A stretch of DNA of 64,000 nucleotides from Erpobdella octoculata (taxonomy: Eukaryota > Annelida > Clitellata > Hirudinida > Erpobdellidae): assembly GCA_963978895.1 (NCBI GenBank), contig OZ022241.1, forward strand, positions 23,697,573 to 23,761,572, written 5' to 3'. Made by a program: the position numbers and the translations under genes. Below the pieces are notes generated by a model that saw nothing but the letters and a program-made list of their open reading frames with translations, was not told the origin of the DNA and searched no databases. Positions 23,683 through 35,020 of the stretch are shown piece after piece. Each line of letters starts with the position of its first letter. Within the stretch, counting starts at the first letter, position 1.

Positions 23683-24600
23683 TGAACGGCCTGTGTGGCG
23701 GATTAATACATAATTCTCGGCTTTAATTAACTATAAACACGATGAAAAGTAACCACTAGTTTAAACATTATGATAATTAGTATAAATAATTTATTTAAAA
23801 TGGAAAAATGTTATATAAAATTATTTTAATTAATTAAATAATGTAAATATAATTTAAAAAATTTTACATAGAAAAAAATTGAGTTTTAAGGAAAATTGTA
23901 AACGAAGGAATCGCGTTGCGTGTTATATAACGTTATAAAGTTATAACTATTACCATGGCGGTAGGCGCCGGTATGCGATCTTTGATTGATTCGCTATATC
24001 TTTATTAATTTTATTTTTTACACTATATAGTATATTCAAACTCAGAATTTGTACCTTTATTTAAAATATTAGGAAAATTAAAAAAAAAATTTTGAAACTT
24101 TTTATGCGACTACCTAGGATAGGGTTATGGGTAGGGATAAGGTTATGGGTAGAAGTAGGGTTAAGGGTAAAGTTAGAGATGGGGATAGGCTTAGGGTTTC
24201 ATTTTAATCGGGATAGAAATTTTACGTTAATGCTATTGCCACGGCGGTACGTGTACCTTTATATAAAAATATTAATGAAATTTAAAAAAAATTATTTTGA
24301 AATTTTTATGCTACTACCTAGGATAGGGTTTAGGGGTAGGGTTAGGGTTAGAGCTAGGGATAGGGTTAGGGTTAGTAGCAATTTTACCGATTGTAATTAC
24401 GTCGAACCGCCGGGGCAATAGCAGCGACCTATTCGATACTCCATGTATGTAACTAAATAGTTAAATAGACTAGAAAATTCTAAGTTTGAATATACCAGAG
24501 TATAAAAAAAAATAAAATTAATAAAGATATAGCGAATCAAAGATCGCGTACCGCCGTGGCAATAGTATTAACGTATCGAATAACTTAGTCGGCAACTTTG
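23683..24600. mobile_element. MITE composite with degenerate telomere-like (TTAGGG-type) interior
   Basis: The left part (23683-23940) matches the left half of the terminal-inverted-repeat element at 34105. It is followed by copies of a MITE whose ends are CTATTGCC(A/C)CGGCGGT(A/T)CG in inverted orientation (near 23955, 24230, 24400 and 24570). The MITE interiors carry arrays like GATAGGGTTAGGGGTAGGG (24115-24200, 24310-24375). The same MITE recurs at 34333-34640 and, in reverse sense, at 52106-52395. Confidence 0.7.
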
Positions 24601-25315
24601 TCAATCTTTATCCACCGGAAAAACCCATAACGGCCAACGACTATAAAATAAACAACATCGGAAAACAAAGCGCGTCTATATATTTGCATAATTTATGTGA
24701 CTTTTTAAATTCAAAATTATCCAATCAGGTGGCATTATTTATCTTCCAGTCTTATACCGTCGGACATTGGCGAAAATGCGCCCTGCTGTGCTAACGTTCG
24801 CCATCAACACGCGGTCGCCGAGCCAACCCCAGCCGAGACCTAAAACTGCACAATAAATAAACAGGGATGACGATAATATGTATACGACTTACGATAGTTT
24901 CTCCCTAATTTCGTTTTAATGAATTAGTCTGTATTTATGAATGATTGTTCTTATTAAAGCACACAAATAAGGAATTTTGTTTTTATTTCGAAGAAAATAA
25001 GTTTTATGGGTGGTTTAGTCCAGTAAAATTTAATTTAGCTAACTTACAAATTTCACTGGTCAAAAAATATTACTCCTGACAATATTTTTACATATAATAG
25101 CAGCTACTATTAAAAGTCATTTTTATAGTGAAAATTTACATTCTCATACTGTGAAAAACATTATTTAGAAGTAGAACTTTTAGTTTGAAAGTAGAACTTT
25201 AAAGTTTGTTTTTTTCTGGAGCAAATTCAGGATTAATGTGAGAAGTAACATAATAAGAAAACTGCATCTTTGGAATTTTTGATGATTAGTCGGTTCATGG
25301 CTTTAAATTTTTGTA
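24601..25315. other. No recognised feature
   Basis: Intergenic, AT-rich except for a GC-richer patch at 24760-24845. Nothing assignable. Confidence 0.4.
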
Positions 25316-25323
25316 CACATGCT

Positions 25324-28300
25324 CAGAGGCGTATTTACCAAAACTGTGGCCCTAGGCGCACGACCAATTTGGGGCCCTCTCGCCTATAAGGCGATCAATG
25401 ATCATAATACAACAATAGTTAGAACACTCATACTCATGTATTATTTAACATGCATACTACAGTTATAGATACTAGTTAGAAATTACAATTGTCAGTTTAT
25501 TACAGTTATATAACTTTTTCCTGCTCTTCAATTTCGCGAAGGAGTCAATGTGCGCATTGAAATTGTATTCTAATGTCTCCTTTGATTCAATGCATAAAAT
25601 AGGCAAATCTCCCAGCTTACATTGGCTGATGGAATTCCGCAAGTAATTCTTGATCCTTTTCAACACAGAAAATGACCGTTCTCCAGTTGCGTTTGATATA
25701 GGAATGGTGAGAAAGATTCTTAGAAAGGTTTCCACATTGGGAAATGTACATTGTAGTCCACCCACTACTATAAGCTGGTACATCTCTACCGCAGATTTTG
25801 CGCCTTCTTCTTTAGCGAAATGCAAAAACTGTTTGATTTCATCGCCAGTGGTATCAGAAATAACATCGTCTTTGTATTCTTCGATCAAGGCCGAGATCTT
25901 TGTGTTCATGTCATCTACCTTGTCCTTGAAAAATAGACTGAAAAAATCATGTATACCTTTGTATGCTTCGATTCTGTGATCAAGTTCCGTGATCAATTTA
26001 TCAGAAATGGCGTTTACTGTGTTAACAATAAAATTATCACGACCAGTTAAAATAAATTCCGCTTTATTGCTTTCATCAGAAAACGGTTTTCGCTTTTTCT
26101 TGCGGCTCACTTCATCTTGATATTTACAGTCTTTCAGATCCTCGTTAATAAGCAATGCTGCTCGTTCTTCAATACGAGTGAAATCGTTTCGGACTTCATT
26201 GTTAATAAAAAGCTTCAGTGATTCTAGAAGATTTACACAAGCATCAAGATATAAATTTGAATGTTACAGGGATTTGCTGGTTGCATTCATCCGCTGTAAA
26301 ATTGTATCCCAAAGAACAGTCATCAATACAGTTTCAAAAAGATCCATTTTATTAGCAAGAGCATTAGCCTCATTTCTTACAGACGCCTTCTGATCACGAT
26401 CTTTGGCTGCTTGAAGAAGAGCTTCCTGAATACCAATGTAGTTCTGATGCAATGCAAACACTGCATCCGCTCTAGCTGACCACCTTGTGTCCGATACTTT
26501 CTTTATGGTGCATCCATTTTTGACTAGATGATTATTAAGTATGTTCCACCTGTGTGTGGATGTTGAGAACCACACATAAACGTTTTGAATAAAGTCAAAG
26601 TATGATACTGCTGAAAGCGACGATTCTGCAGCCGAATTACCAACTAGATTTAAGCCATGGCTAGAGCAGGGAATGTAAACTGCATTGGGACTGTGTGCCT
26701 TGATTCGAGCCTGCAAGCCAGAGTATCTGCCAGACATGTTAGAAGCATTTTCGTAACTCTGTCCCTTGCATTTTGTGATATCTAACCCCCATTTCTTCAA
26801 AACGTCTAGTATCACTTGCTCCAGATTTTGAGCGTTATGAGCATAGATGTCAACAAAAGTTAAAATCGTTCTTTAATTTTACCATCAATGAGAACATATC
26901 TGAGTATCACAGTTAACTGGTTCACGTGGCTAACATCAGGTGTTGAATCAACAATCAAAGAAAAATATATGGATTTCTTTACTTCTGAAATAAACTGATC
27001 TCTGACAACACTGCCCATTATTTTAATAAATTCGTCACAAGTAGCATGTGACAAATAACTAACAGAACCACTTCCCTTGTTACCGTACCGCGCAATATGA
27101 TTTGCTAAGAAAGGGTCAAATTTTGACAAATAATTCAAGCAACTAGTAAAGTTACCGTCATTGTTGTCATGACCACGAAAAGCCAAGCCTTGAGAGGAAA
27201 GAAACTGTACAGTTGCTACAATCCTTCGTAGAACTTCTCTCCAGTATTGCCTTTCATCTTCTGACTGTTTCGCCATTTGTTCGTCAATACGCCCTTTTGC
27301 GTTTAAGCGTTTAGCAAAAGTGCACATTGCTTGAACATGGCCATACGAATTTTCATGTTCAGAAATTTTCGCGGCAATATTTTTCCAATCTAAACACTCA
27401 TTTGTTGAAAAATGACTAGCTTTATTTGGAAACAGTTTGCATACATAACAATACACACTTCCACGAGTTTCACTGAACACTAACCATTTACGTCTTTCTT
27501 TTTGGCCATTCGCCTTGGTCAAGTAAAAGTTATGTTCAGACATATGACGAAAATATTGTCTGCCACGATCTGTCATCAACTTGCTAGCGCGTGAAAAGTC
27601 GCCAACGTTTTTTGGTTTGAAATCCAAAACATAATTACGCATGGTTTCTGTCAAATTCGCTAGCCACATTGCAATATCTGTCAAAATTTCACTACAGTTG
27701 TTATCATCAACAGTTTCATTACTCGCGACCTCCGGTATAGAACCTTCAGCCGGCGGTTCAGGTTCTGGCAATTCTTTTGGATAGGACTCAGAATTCGTAC
27801 TGGCTGGACTTTGATCATTAGCTGTTATTTCTGTTTGAGTAGTTTCTGATGATGGGATTACCGGTCGTTTCGCTAAAAATGTCAACAAGGCGCCTTCGTT
27901 TTTCGCATCTTCTGCTTTTCTTTTCTTTTGAATATCACGTTTTTTTCCACCTGAGGGATATTATCTCATAGACATTGTTTTAATGAAACGATTGTGTCGC
28001 AATCAGAATCAGCTACAACAGAAAGGAAAAATGATCATTCATCCACAAAAAGCGTAGATGGTAGAAAGAACAAAATTATTAAAATAGTGTAATAAACTGG
28101 CAATTAACAATTAGTTATTGCAAAAAATTAAAATTTGAATTGAAATTTTTAATTAAAATCTGTGCCGTAAGATGCGCCAATAGTGTTCGAATTTTACCAC
28201 AATTCAAAAGTTGGTTTACATTTTCAATTTAGGGTTAACGAAAATTCGTGCGCGCATTTTTGGCAACGCAGAAATTGTTGTTAGTATATTTATTTTTTTT

Positions 28301-28503
28301 CATACGTTGTACACAAATATTTAGAAATAATTATGAAATATATTATCTGAAAATGTAAAATTAATTTTTCTCAAACTTATTAAATTTTTGTGTGCGAAAT
28401 ATTTTGAAGCCTCAAAAAAACTCATTTTTCAAGTTTTGGGGGCCCCTAAAATCTGGGGGCCCTAGGCGCGTGCCTAGTGCGCCTAGGCCTAAATTCGCCA
28501 CTG
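25324..28503 (-). mobile_element. hAT transposon with both ends and 8-bp target duplication
   Basis: The left end is CAGAGGCGTATTTA (25324) and the right end TAAATTCGCCACTG (ends 28503), an imperfect inverted pair. The flanks 25316-25323 and 28504-28511 are both CACATGCT. It contains a transposase on the - strand. The right end and its TSD copy occur again within a 463-bp tandem duplication (to 29002), which happened after insertion. Confidence 0.92.
25472..27950 (-). pseudogene. hAT transposase (TTF/ZMYM-type zinc finger), one frameshift and one stop
   Basis: Read right to left. The likely coding exon starts after an acceptor-like AG near 27950 (SGGKKRDIQKKRK). Next are a TTF-type finger (WLVFSETRGSVYCYVCKLF near 27490, ending HENSYGHVQAM near 27360), the RNase-H-like catalytic part (SLIVDSTPDVSHVNQLTV near 26950; DIYAHNAQNLEQ near 26840; PCSSHGLNLVGN near 26670), and the hAT C-terminal dimerisation motif (IPISNATGERSFSVLKRIKNYLR near 25700) to a stop at 25472. 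A one-base frameshift lies near 26865 and a TAA at 26264-26266; otherwise the frame is intact. Related proteins act as transposases or domesticated ZMYM1-like genes. Confidence 0.88.
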
Positions 28504-29002
28504 CACATGCTCTCTTCAACATTTTCTTCCTACTGGTATTATTAAAATAGTGTAATAAACTGGCAATTAACAATTAGTTATTGCAAAAAATTAAAATTTG
28601 AATTGAAATTTTTAATTAAAATCTGTGCCGTAAGATGCGCCAATAGTGTTCGAATTTTACCACAATTCAAAAGTTGGTTTACATTTTCAATTTAGGGTTA
28701 ACGAAAATTCGTGCGCGCATTTTTGGCAACGCAGAAATTGTTGTTTGTATATTTATTTTTTTTCATACGTTGTACACAAATATTTAGAAATAATTATGAA
28801 ATATATTATCTGAAAATGTAAAATTAATTTTTCTCAAACTTATTAAATTTTTGTGTGCGAAATATTTTGAAGCCTCAAAAAAACTCATTTTTCAAGTTTT
28901 GGGGGCCCCTAAAATCTGGGGGCCCTAGGCGCGTGCCTAGTGCGCCTAGGCCTAAATTCGCCACTGCACATGCTCTCTTCAACATTTTCTTCCTACTGGT
29001 AT
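28077..29002. repeat. 463-bp tandem duplication containing the hAT right terminus
   Basis: 28077-28539 is repeated at 28540-29002 with a constant offset of 463 and at least one difference seen (TTGTTAG versus TTGTTTG). Each unit includes about 430 bp of the hAT end plus CACATGCT and flank up to CTACTGGTAT. Confidence 0.92.
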
Positions 29003-29985
29003 ATTACAGTTGCAACATTGTTATAGCTGGAATGGGTAATCCCGTTTTAGGGGTTCATTGACAACCCAAATATGCAAGCTTCATCCACTAGCCCTTTAGC
29101 TCCACCCACAAAATTTTAAATGTAATTTCTGAAAATATAGAGCAGCATTAATAACATAAAAATTAGGATTAAACAATTGTAGATTAAAATCGAGTAAATG
29201 TTTAAAATTATTTGTTGGTTACTAAATGTTAATAATAGTGAAAAAACAGAAAAGGTTTTAGTGGTATTTCATGAAATAGAATAAAGTACTTAGGTTTGGG
29301 TACAGTGTGTTGTTAATTTAGATCATCATATTTATTCATAATCATTCTTGAGAAATATGGGCCTTCCTGCAAACAGCTCTAGATTCTCAGATTCTGAGTC
29401 AAAAGCACAATGTTGTAGATATTTATTAAACATTTCAAAGTCAAACTAATGACATAAACAAAATTAAATGAAAAATAAAGATTTCATTTCTAGAAGTCAT
29501 TTATGGTTAGTGACTTGAATTTGTCTCTGGAAAAGTCACTTATTACTGAAACAACTCATAACATTGAGTTTTATTTTACTATAGTTCCCTTTTCCTGATA
29601 ATTGCTGAGCTGACATATTTCTAGACAATGGAACACTGTAACGTCATATCTGAAAGATAATATATATCGTCATTGATGACTCTGCTGCTGAAGAATCTCT
29701 GCTTAAATTTCCCCTCCGATTGTTTGAAGATCTTGTACCTGTGACCCCGTAGTCCTACTACTGTCTGGCATATTTTTTTCTTCGGTTTGTTTGACTCTTT
29801 ACTGAAACATCAACATCAAAAATAACGAGAATTCTCTTTAAAAAATTGTTTTTATTCACAATTATATTTGGTTTCATATTTTTAATTAGTTTAAATTTTT
29901 TAAACACATTTTCTACTTCGAAATTTATGAATTGTTATATACTATGCTGGGGTCGCCGGCCGGCCTATGAAAAAATGTGTGCAAA
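29003..29985. other. No recognised gene
   Basis: AT-rich. A short motif GGGGTCGCCGGCC at 29949 starts a repeat shared with 46757, and the right part grades into the repeat at 29990. Confidence 0.4.
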
Positions 29986-30345
29986 GCGTATCTATATATA
30001 TATCTATGGTTGTTTCTCTCGCCTTTTGTTCTTTATCGTTTTACATAGAAAAAGTTTTAAAATTTTAAATTAATTTTTTTATAACTGATAATTTGTTTTT
30101 AAATAAAATTTTAATATAAACTAATTTTGTTTCTTTTTTATTCATTTCATTCATACGATAATCGTACCTCACTACTCACAACTACGATGTAAATAGTGCT
30201 TCGAAGGGTACTACTTACCGTTTTCAAATTCTCTCAAATTACGATAAATGTTTTTTTTTAATTCAATTTGGTATAAAATTTGTTTTTTTATGTTATTGTA
30301 ACAAAATAAAAAAATACGACTATTTTTTCGGCACGGGCCGTCCGT
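29986..30345 (+). mobile_element. Right half of a terminal-inverted-repeat element (second copy of the 34105 family)
   Basis: Nearly the same sequence as 34656-35000, ending in CGGCACGGGCCGTCCGTAGG. It lacks the left half; a MITE/tandem array is joined to its right end. Confidence 0.7.
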
Positions 30346-30670
30346 AGGAAAGAGGTCGTTGCTATTGCCCCGGCGGTTTTGCCGTGGAAATAATCGGTAA
30401 AATTGCTACTGAGCCGGCGGCAGTACCGCCGGTGAAATTGCTACTGAGCCGGCATTCTCGCCGGTGAAATAATAGGTAAAATTGCTACTGAGCCGGCGGC
30501 AGTACCGCCGGTAAATATGCTAATGTGCCGGCAGTACCGCCGTGCCGCCGTGGCAATAATCGGTAAAATTGCTACTGAGCCGGCAGTACCGCCGTGGCAA
30601 TAATCGGTAAAATTGCTACTGAGCCGGCAGTACCGCCGTGGCAATAATCTGTAAAATTGTGCCGGCATGA
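30346..30670. repeat. GC-rich tandem array of about 35-45-bp units
   Basis: Repeated TTGCTACTGAGCCGGCAGTA ... CCGCCG(T/G)G(G)CAATAATCGGTAAAA units, about six copies, derived from the ends of the CTATTGCC-CGGCGG MITE family. Each unit can form hairpins (CCGGC...GCCGG). Confidence 0.75.
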
Positions 30671-31386
30671 AATGTATTTTGGCGGTCATTTTTGTAATAA
30701 TTTTTTTTTCTGATTATTTTGCAGGACCACAGCGGTTTTTTTATAATAATAATTTTTTATGAATAATTTGCAGAACCACGGCGGGTTTTTTTTTAATTAT
30801 TTTCTAATGAATATTTTTTAGGACAACCAAAATCAGCGTCTAGGACTAGAATAACTTATGAGAACAGGCTTCTCAAATAGAGATGTTAAGAAGTTAGAGA
30901 TAGTGTGGTATGCAAAAAAATAAAGGTGAACCAACTACGCCACTTGCTAGGAAAATAGAAGCTTTAGTGAGCTTGCGTCGACGCTTCTGGAATAGTATAA
31001 GTTTTTTGCGACATTAACTAGCACCTGCAAATATCTGTTTGCCCTTCCCCGTTACGCTTTCGGGCTTGAAAAAACTGCTTTGGTGATTTCGTCGGTCATC
31101 TTGACGTAACTGTACATCGACCAGGCATTATGGTGTGCTCGTGCTACAGGTTTAGACAATTTTTTTTATTATAGTGTAAATAATTTTAACAAGAATAAAA
31201 AAATCACAACTAATTGCATGAGTACACTTTTTATTACTAGTCTGGCACAAAACCAGTTGATATGAAACAAGTAAAGGAGAAAACGAGTTTTTCAAAAGAA
31301 ACTTTTATTTAAAGTAAACCTGATTCGCAAATCTAAAAGACAAACAGAAAAGTTTGTAACAACAATAATAATAATAATAAAACAAA
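30671..31386. other. No recognised gene
   Basis: Intergenic downstream flank of the PHD-finger gene (- strand). GTTTTT-rich stretches and a (AAT)n run at 31365-31382 are the only structure seen. Confidence 0.4.
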
Positions 31387-32597
31387 TCAAAACATTTTGT
31401 AACTGCTACGACAGTGGGTGCAAAAAAAAGCCCTGCTAGTAGGTGTTTTATTAATTTTCTGGCAAAAAAAATGCACCCACTGCAGGCAGCAGTCACACAT
31501 AATCGTGTCCCCTACGTTTGCATCTCTTCGACACGTTCTACAGGTGTAATTTGGATGCTCCTTCTTCGTTTTTACTGTAAAAATTGAATACATTAAAAAT
31601 TAGTTTTCTGTTGTTTACTTGCAACACAATTTCAAAGTTATTTTAACTTACTCAATTCTAAAACTGTGGTCCACGCATCCACAGCAAACAGGCCTTTGAA
31701 CAATGGAAGATGTTGAGACACTTCCGGCTCTGTTATGGCTGTGGAGACATCTATAAACGGACTCACGCTTTCAACGAGGCATCCCTCCTTCACCACCCTT
31801 CCAGCCTCCTCTTCACCCAGAATCCATGAAAGAAACACTAATTAAGAAAAAAAAAGTTAAAAACAAAAATGATTTCTTTACTCAAATTTTGAAACTTACG
31901 CTTTTTTTCATTCTTTTTCCAGCATAGCTGAAAATTTTCGCGGCAGCTTCTTATAATGGTCCAAGCGGCGGGTTTTTCTGGGCCTTCTGGAACCACGAGC
32001 AACTTTCGGAAGCTCGAGTCCTGACAATTCTATCGATGGCTGGTTCGGTTGCTCAGTGTCAGCTTTATCCAACCGCCGCCGCTTGTTTACCGGCTAAACC
32101 GGCTGATCCACTATTCCAAAAGCAAAATTATTTTAATAGCTTATAACAAAAAGTTACCTCATAACATGTAATTTTTACCTAGGGTGACTTGAACATTTTT
32201 CTTCTGACAATCCTGGAGAACACGATCATCACTTGAGCACAATTGATCAAACACGTTATCCACTGCTCCAAAAGCGAAATTATTTTAATAGCTTATAACA
32301 AAAAGTTACCTTATAACATGTAATATTTACCTAGGTTGACTTGAAAATCTTTCTTTTGTTGGATACAATTTCGGAGAACGCGAAATGTTGCCAGGTACTT
32401 CTCATACGTGGGCTTTCACAAATCCTGCATGGCGTTGGCCAGTGAACGAAACAAGAGGTGGGCCTCCGTAAAAATCTCCTCCCGAGTCATTGTTTTTTGC
32501 CTTTCTGTAATATTTTCCATTGCAATTGGTGTCCAATTGTCAGGACAAGGTGGATTTTCTTCTTCTTCCTGTTGAAAAAAACAATAATATTTTTTAA

Positions 32598-33078
32598 GGG
32601 GCGCCAAAAAATTAAGCAGGCATTTTAAAAATTTGCGACCGGAAGCGGGAAATCAATTTTTATGGGGCGCCAAAAAATTAAGCAGGCATTTTAAAAATTT
32701 GCGACCGGAAGCGGGAAATCAATTTTTATGGGGCGCCAAAAAATTAAGCAGGCATTTTAAAAATTTGCAAGGAGGAACGAGAAAGCGACAGGAAGCAGGA
32801 AATCGACTAGGAAAGCAGGGGTGGACATGTGTCCCCGGGCGCTTTTTTTAATGGGCGCCAAAAAATTAAGGAGGCATTTTAAAAATTTGCAATCGGGAAA
32901 GCGATTGGGAGAGGGAGAGCAAGCAGGAACGAGAAAGCAACCGGAAGCGGGAAAGCGACCGGGGGCGGGAAATCGACCGGGGGCGGGAAATCGACCGGGA
33001 GCGGGAGAGCAAGCGAGGAAGGAAACGGGAGCGAGAAAAACGATAGGAAAACCTTTAAAACACCGGGTACCCCGCTAG
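32598..33078 (+). mobile_element. Helitron-like minisatellite element (3' end present)
   Basis: It begins in a 67-bp unit repeated about three times (GGGGCGCCAAAAAATTAAGC ... GCGACCGGAAGCGGGAAATC; 32598-32767), then diverged 18-bp units (GGGGGCGGGAAATCGACC). It ends CCGGGTACCCCGCTAG at 33078 followed by T. Same family as modules A and B. It lies inside intron 1 of the PHD-finger gene. Confidence 0.75.
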
Positions 33079-33604
33079 TATAAAACTTAACTTAACTACA
33101 CTTTCTTCAGCTGCAATACACAACAATCAAAATTTATCACAAATGTTGAACACATTGAACACGCCTGGCGCTGAATGCAAGAAAGGAGTGGAATTTCTGC
33201 CAATTAGGAACCGATAGCAGATCATTAACAATATGCACTGATGTTTATCTTGGACCTGCACGCGAATTACAGTTTATATAAACAATTTCAATTTGCGTAA
33301 TATGAATACTATTCTAATTCTACTGCTAGAAAATATTTTAAATCAACAAATGCAATTGCAATTTAAAATTAATCGTAACAACGGCGGGAAATTATCGATT
33401 ACTATATTATTATCTATGCTAGAAAATATTTTAATTACTTTTTTGTTTAAACTTAGAAATAGAAAATGTAAAGAAACAGATTTTGATACAATTATTGATA
33501 AGTTCGCGGCGGGAAATCAAGTGAGGTAGGAAACGGGAGCGAGAGAAATAAAGAAAACCCACGGTAGTAATAGATAATAATTTAATTTTAATAAATCAAT
33601 TTAC
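33079..33604. other. Intron 1 remainder of the PHD-finger gene
   Basis: AT-rich. A fragment GCGGCGGGAAATCAAGTGAG...GGAAACGGGAGCGAGAG at 33508-33546 is another scrap of the Helitron minisatellite. No exon signature seen. Confidence 0.4.
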
Positions 33605-33619
33605 CTTGTTTTCTTGCAT

Positions 33620-34104
33620 GAAAGAAATCACTGATTACAGAACGCGAGAACGAAATGCACAGAAAGAGACGAGTAAGTTATGGCGGATTTTCTTAGCTCG
33701 CTGATTTTATATACTGTGCGTCACCTAGGCTGCAATCTTCCCGCCATTCTCCGGAGGCCTAAGCCCCCGAAATTATGAAATCGAGAATCCAAAGATAAAA
33801 ATAAACTATGCAGGCAGTATGCCTGAAGACGGCACATTATTTTGTTAATTATAAATATTTGATTAAATAAAGATTATTTTATTAATTATTTAATAATTTA
33901 TTTGCTGCTATTGCACCGGCGGTGACCGATTATTTCCCCGGCAATCCCGCCGGTGAAATAATCGGTAAAATTGCTACTGCGCCGGCATTGCCGTGGTAAT
34001 AGTATTAACGTAGGAAAGATTACCTTCTATTGATCTATTGAATTCTATTGTATTGCCCTGAAAAATTGGAACGCCGTTAAGAAACTTTAGCAATAAATAA
34101 AACC
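33620..34104. promoter_or_regulatory. Probable shared upstream region of the PHD-finger gene (-) and PHAX (+)
   Basis: The two start codons (33619 on -, 35021 on +) face away from each other. After subtracting the 901-bp insertion at 34105-35005 and the MITE scrap at about 33895-34025, only some 350 bp of unique, GC-richer DNA remain (33620-33790), including ATGGCGG and CGCCATTC motifs. A bidirectional promoter is an inference. Confidence 0.4.
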
Positions 34105-35005
34105 GGTAATCTTTCCCACGAACGGCCCGTGTGGCGGATTAATACATAATTCTCGGCTATAATTAACTATAAACACGATCAAAAGTAACCACTAGTTTAA
34201 ACATTATGATAATTAGTATAAATAATTTATTTAAAATGGGAAAATGTTATATAAAATTATTAATTTAATTTAAAAAATTTGAGTTTTAAGAAAAGTGTAA
34301 ACGAAGGAATCGCGTAGCGTGTTATATAAAGTTATGACTATTACCATGGCGGTAGGCGCCGGTATGCGATCTTTGATTCGCATTTAATTCTTTATTAATT
34401 TTATTTTTTACACTATATAGTATATTCAAACTCAGAATTTGTACCTTTATTTAAAATATTAGTGAAATTAAAAAAAATTATTTTGAAACTTTTCATGTGA
34501 CTACCTAGGATAGGGTTAGGGGTAGGTATAGGGTTATGGGTAGGGTTAGGGATAGGGTTAGGGTTTCATTTTAATACGGGATTGCAATTTTACAGATTGC
34601 AATCACGGCGAACCGCCGGGGCAATAGCAGCGACCTTATAAAGTGACTAGCGGGGTTTACTCTTGCCTTTTGTTCTTTATCGTTTTACATAGAAAAAGTT
34701 TTAAAATTTTAAATTAATTTTCTTTATAACTGATAGTTTGTTTTTTAAATAAAATCTTATTATAAACTAATTTTATTTTTTTTTATTCATTTCATTCATA
34801 CGATCATCGTACCTCACCACTCACAACTACGATGTAAATAGTGCTTGGTAGGGTACTACTTACCATTTTCAAAGTCTCTCAAATTACGATAAATGTTTTA
34901 TTTTAAATTCAATTTGTTATAAAAATTTGTTTTTTATGTTATTGTAACAAAATAATAAAAATACGACTATTTTTTCGGCACGGGCCGTCCGTAGGAAAGA
35001 TTACC
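34105..35005. mobile_element. 901-bp element with 30-bp inverted ends and 8-bp TSD, next to the PHAX start codon
   Basis: The left end is GGTAATCTTTCCCACGAACG (34105 on) and the right end is the complement of GGTAATCTTTCCTACGGACG (ends 35005), about 26 of 30 positions inverted-identical. Flanks 34097-34104 and 35006-35013 are both ATAAAACC. Inside is a MITE with telomere-like repeats (34333-34640) and a Helitron end scrap (CTAGCGGGG at 34648). The 8-bp TSD fits hAT or P-type mobilisation. No coding capacity. Confidence 0.88.
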
Positions 35006-35020
35006 ATAAAACCTAATATT

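Larger units (their letters stand above)
31387..33619 (-). pseudogene. Six-exon PHD-finger gene, degenerate, divergent from PHAX
   Basis: Coding exons on the - strand: 33619-33605 (ATG), 32568-32331, 32262-32179, 32110-31900, 31837-31652, 31574-31387. All introns are GT-AG and junction phases agree from exon to exon, except at exon 5. The last exon is a C4HC3 PHD-type finger (CRTC, MCDCC, WVHFFC, FFCTHC). Exon 4 is basic (NKRRRLDK, RRPRKTRRLDHYKK), exon 5 has LPLFKGLFAVDAW. Lesions: TGA at 32418-32416, TAG in exon 4 near 32095, TGA near its end at about 31910, and an extra base in the GGG run near 31816. Exon 2 end, intron and exon 3 start look like a tandem duplicate of exon 3 end, intron and exon 4 start (about 110 bp). 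Intron 1 holds a Helitron. PHD fingers usually read histone H3 tails; the family is not recognised. Confidence 0.6.

Noticed and set aside
24092..24421. Interstitial telomere of a chromosome fusion
   Set aside because: The TTAGGG-like units are degenerate and recur inside a defined MITE at three places, which explains them better.
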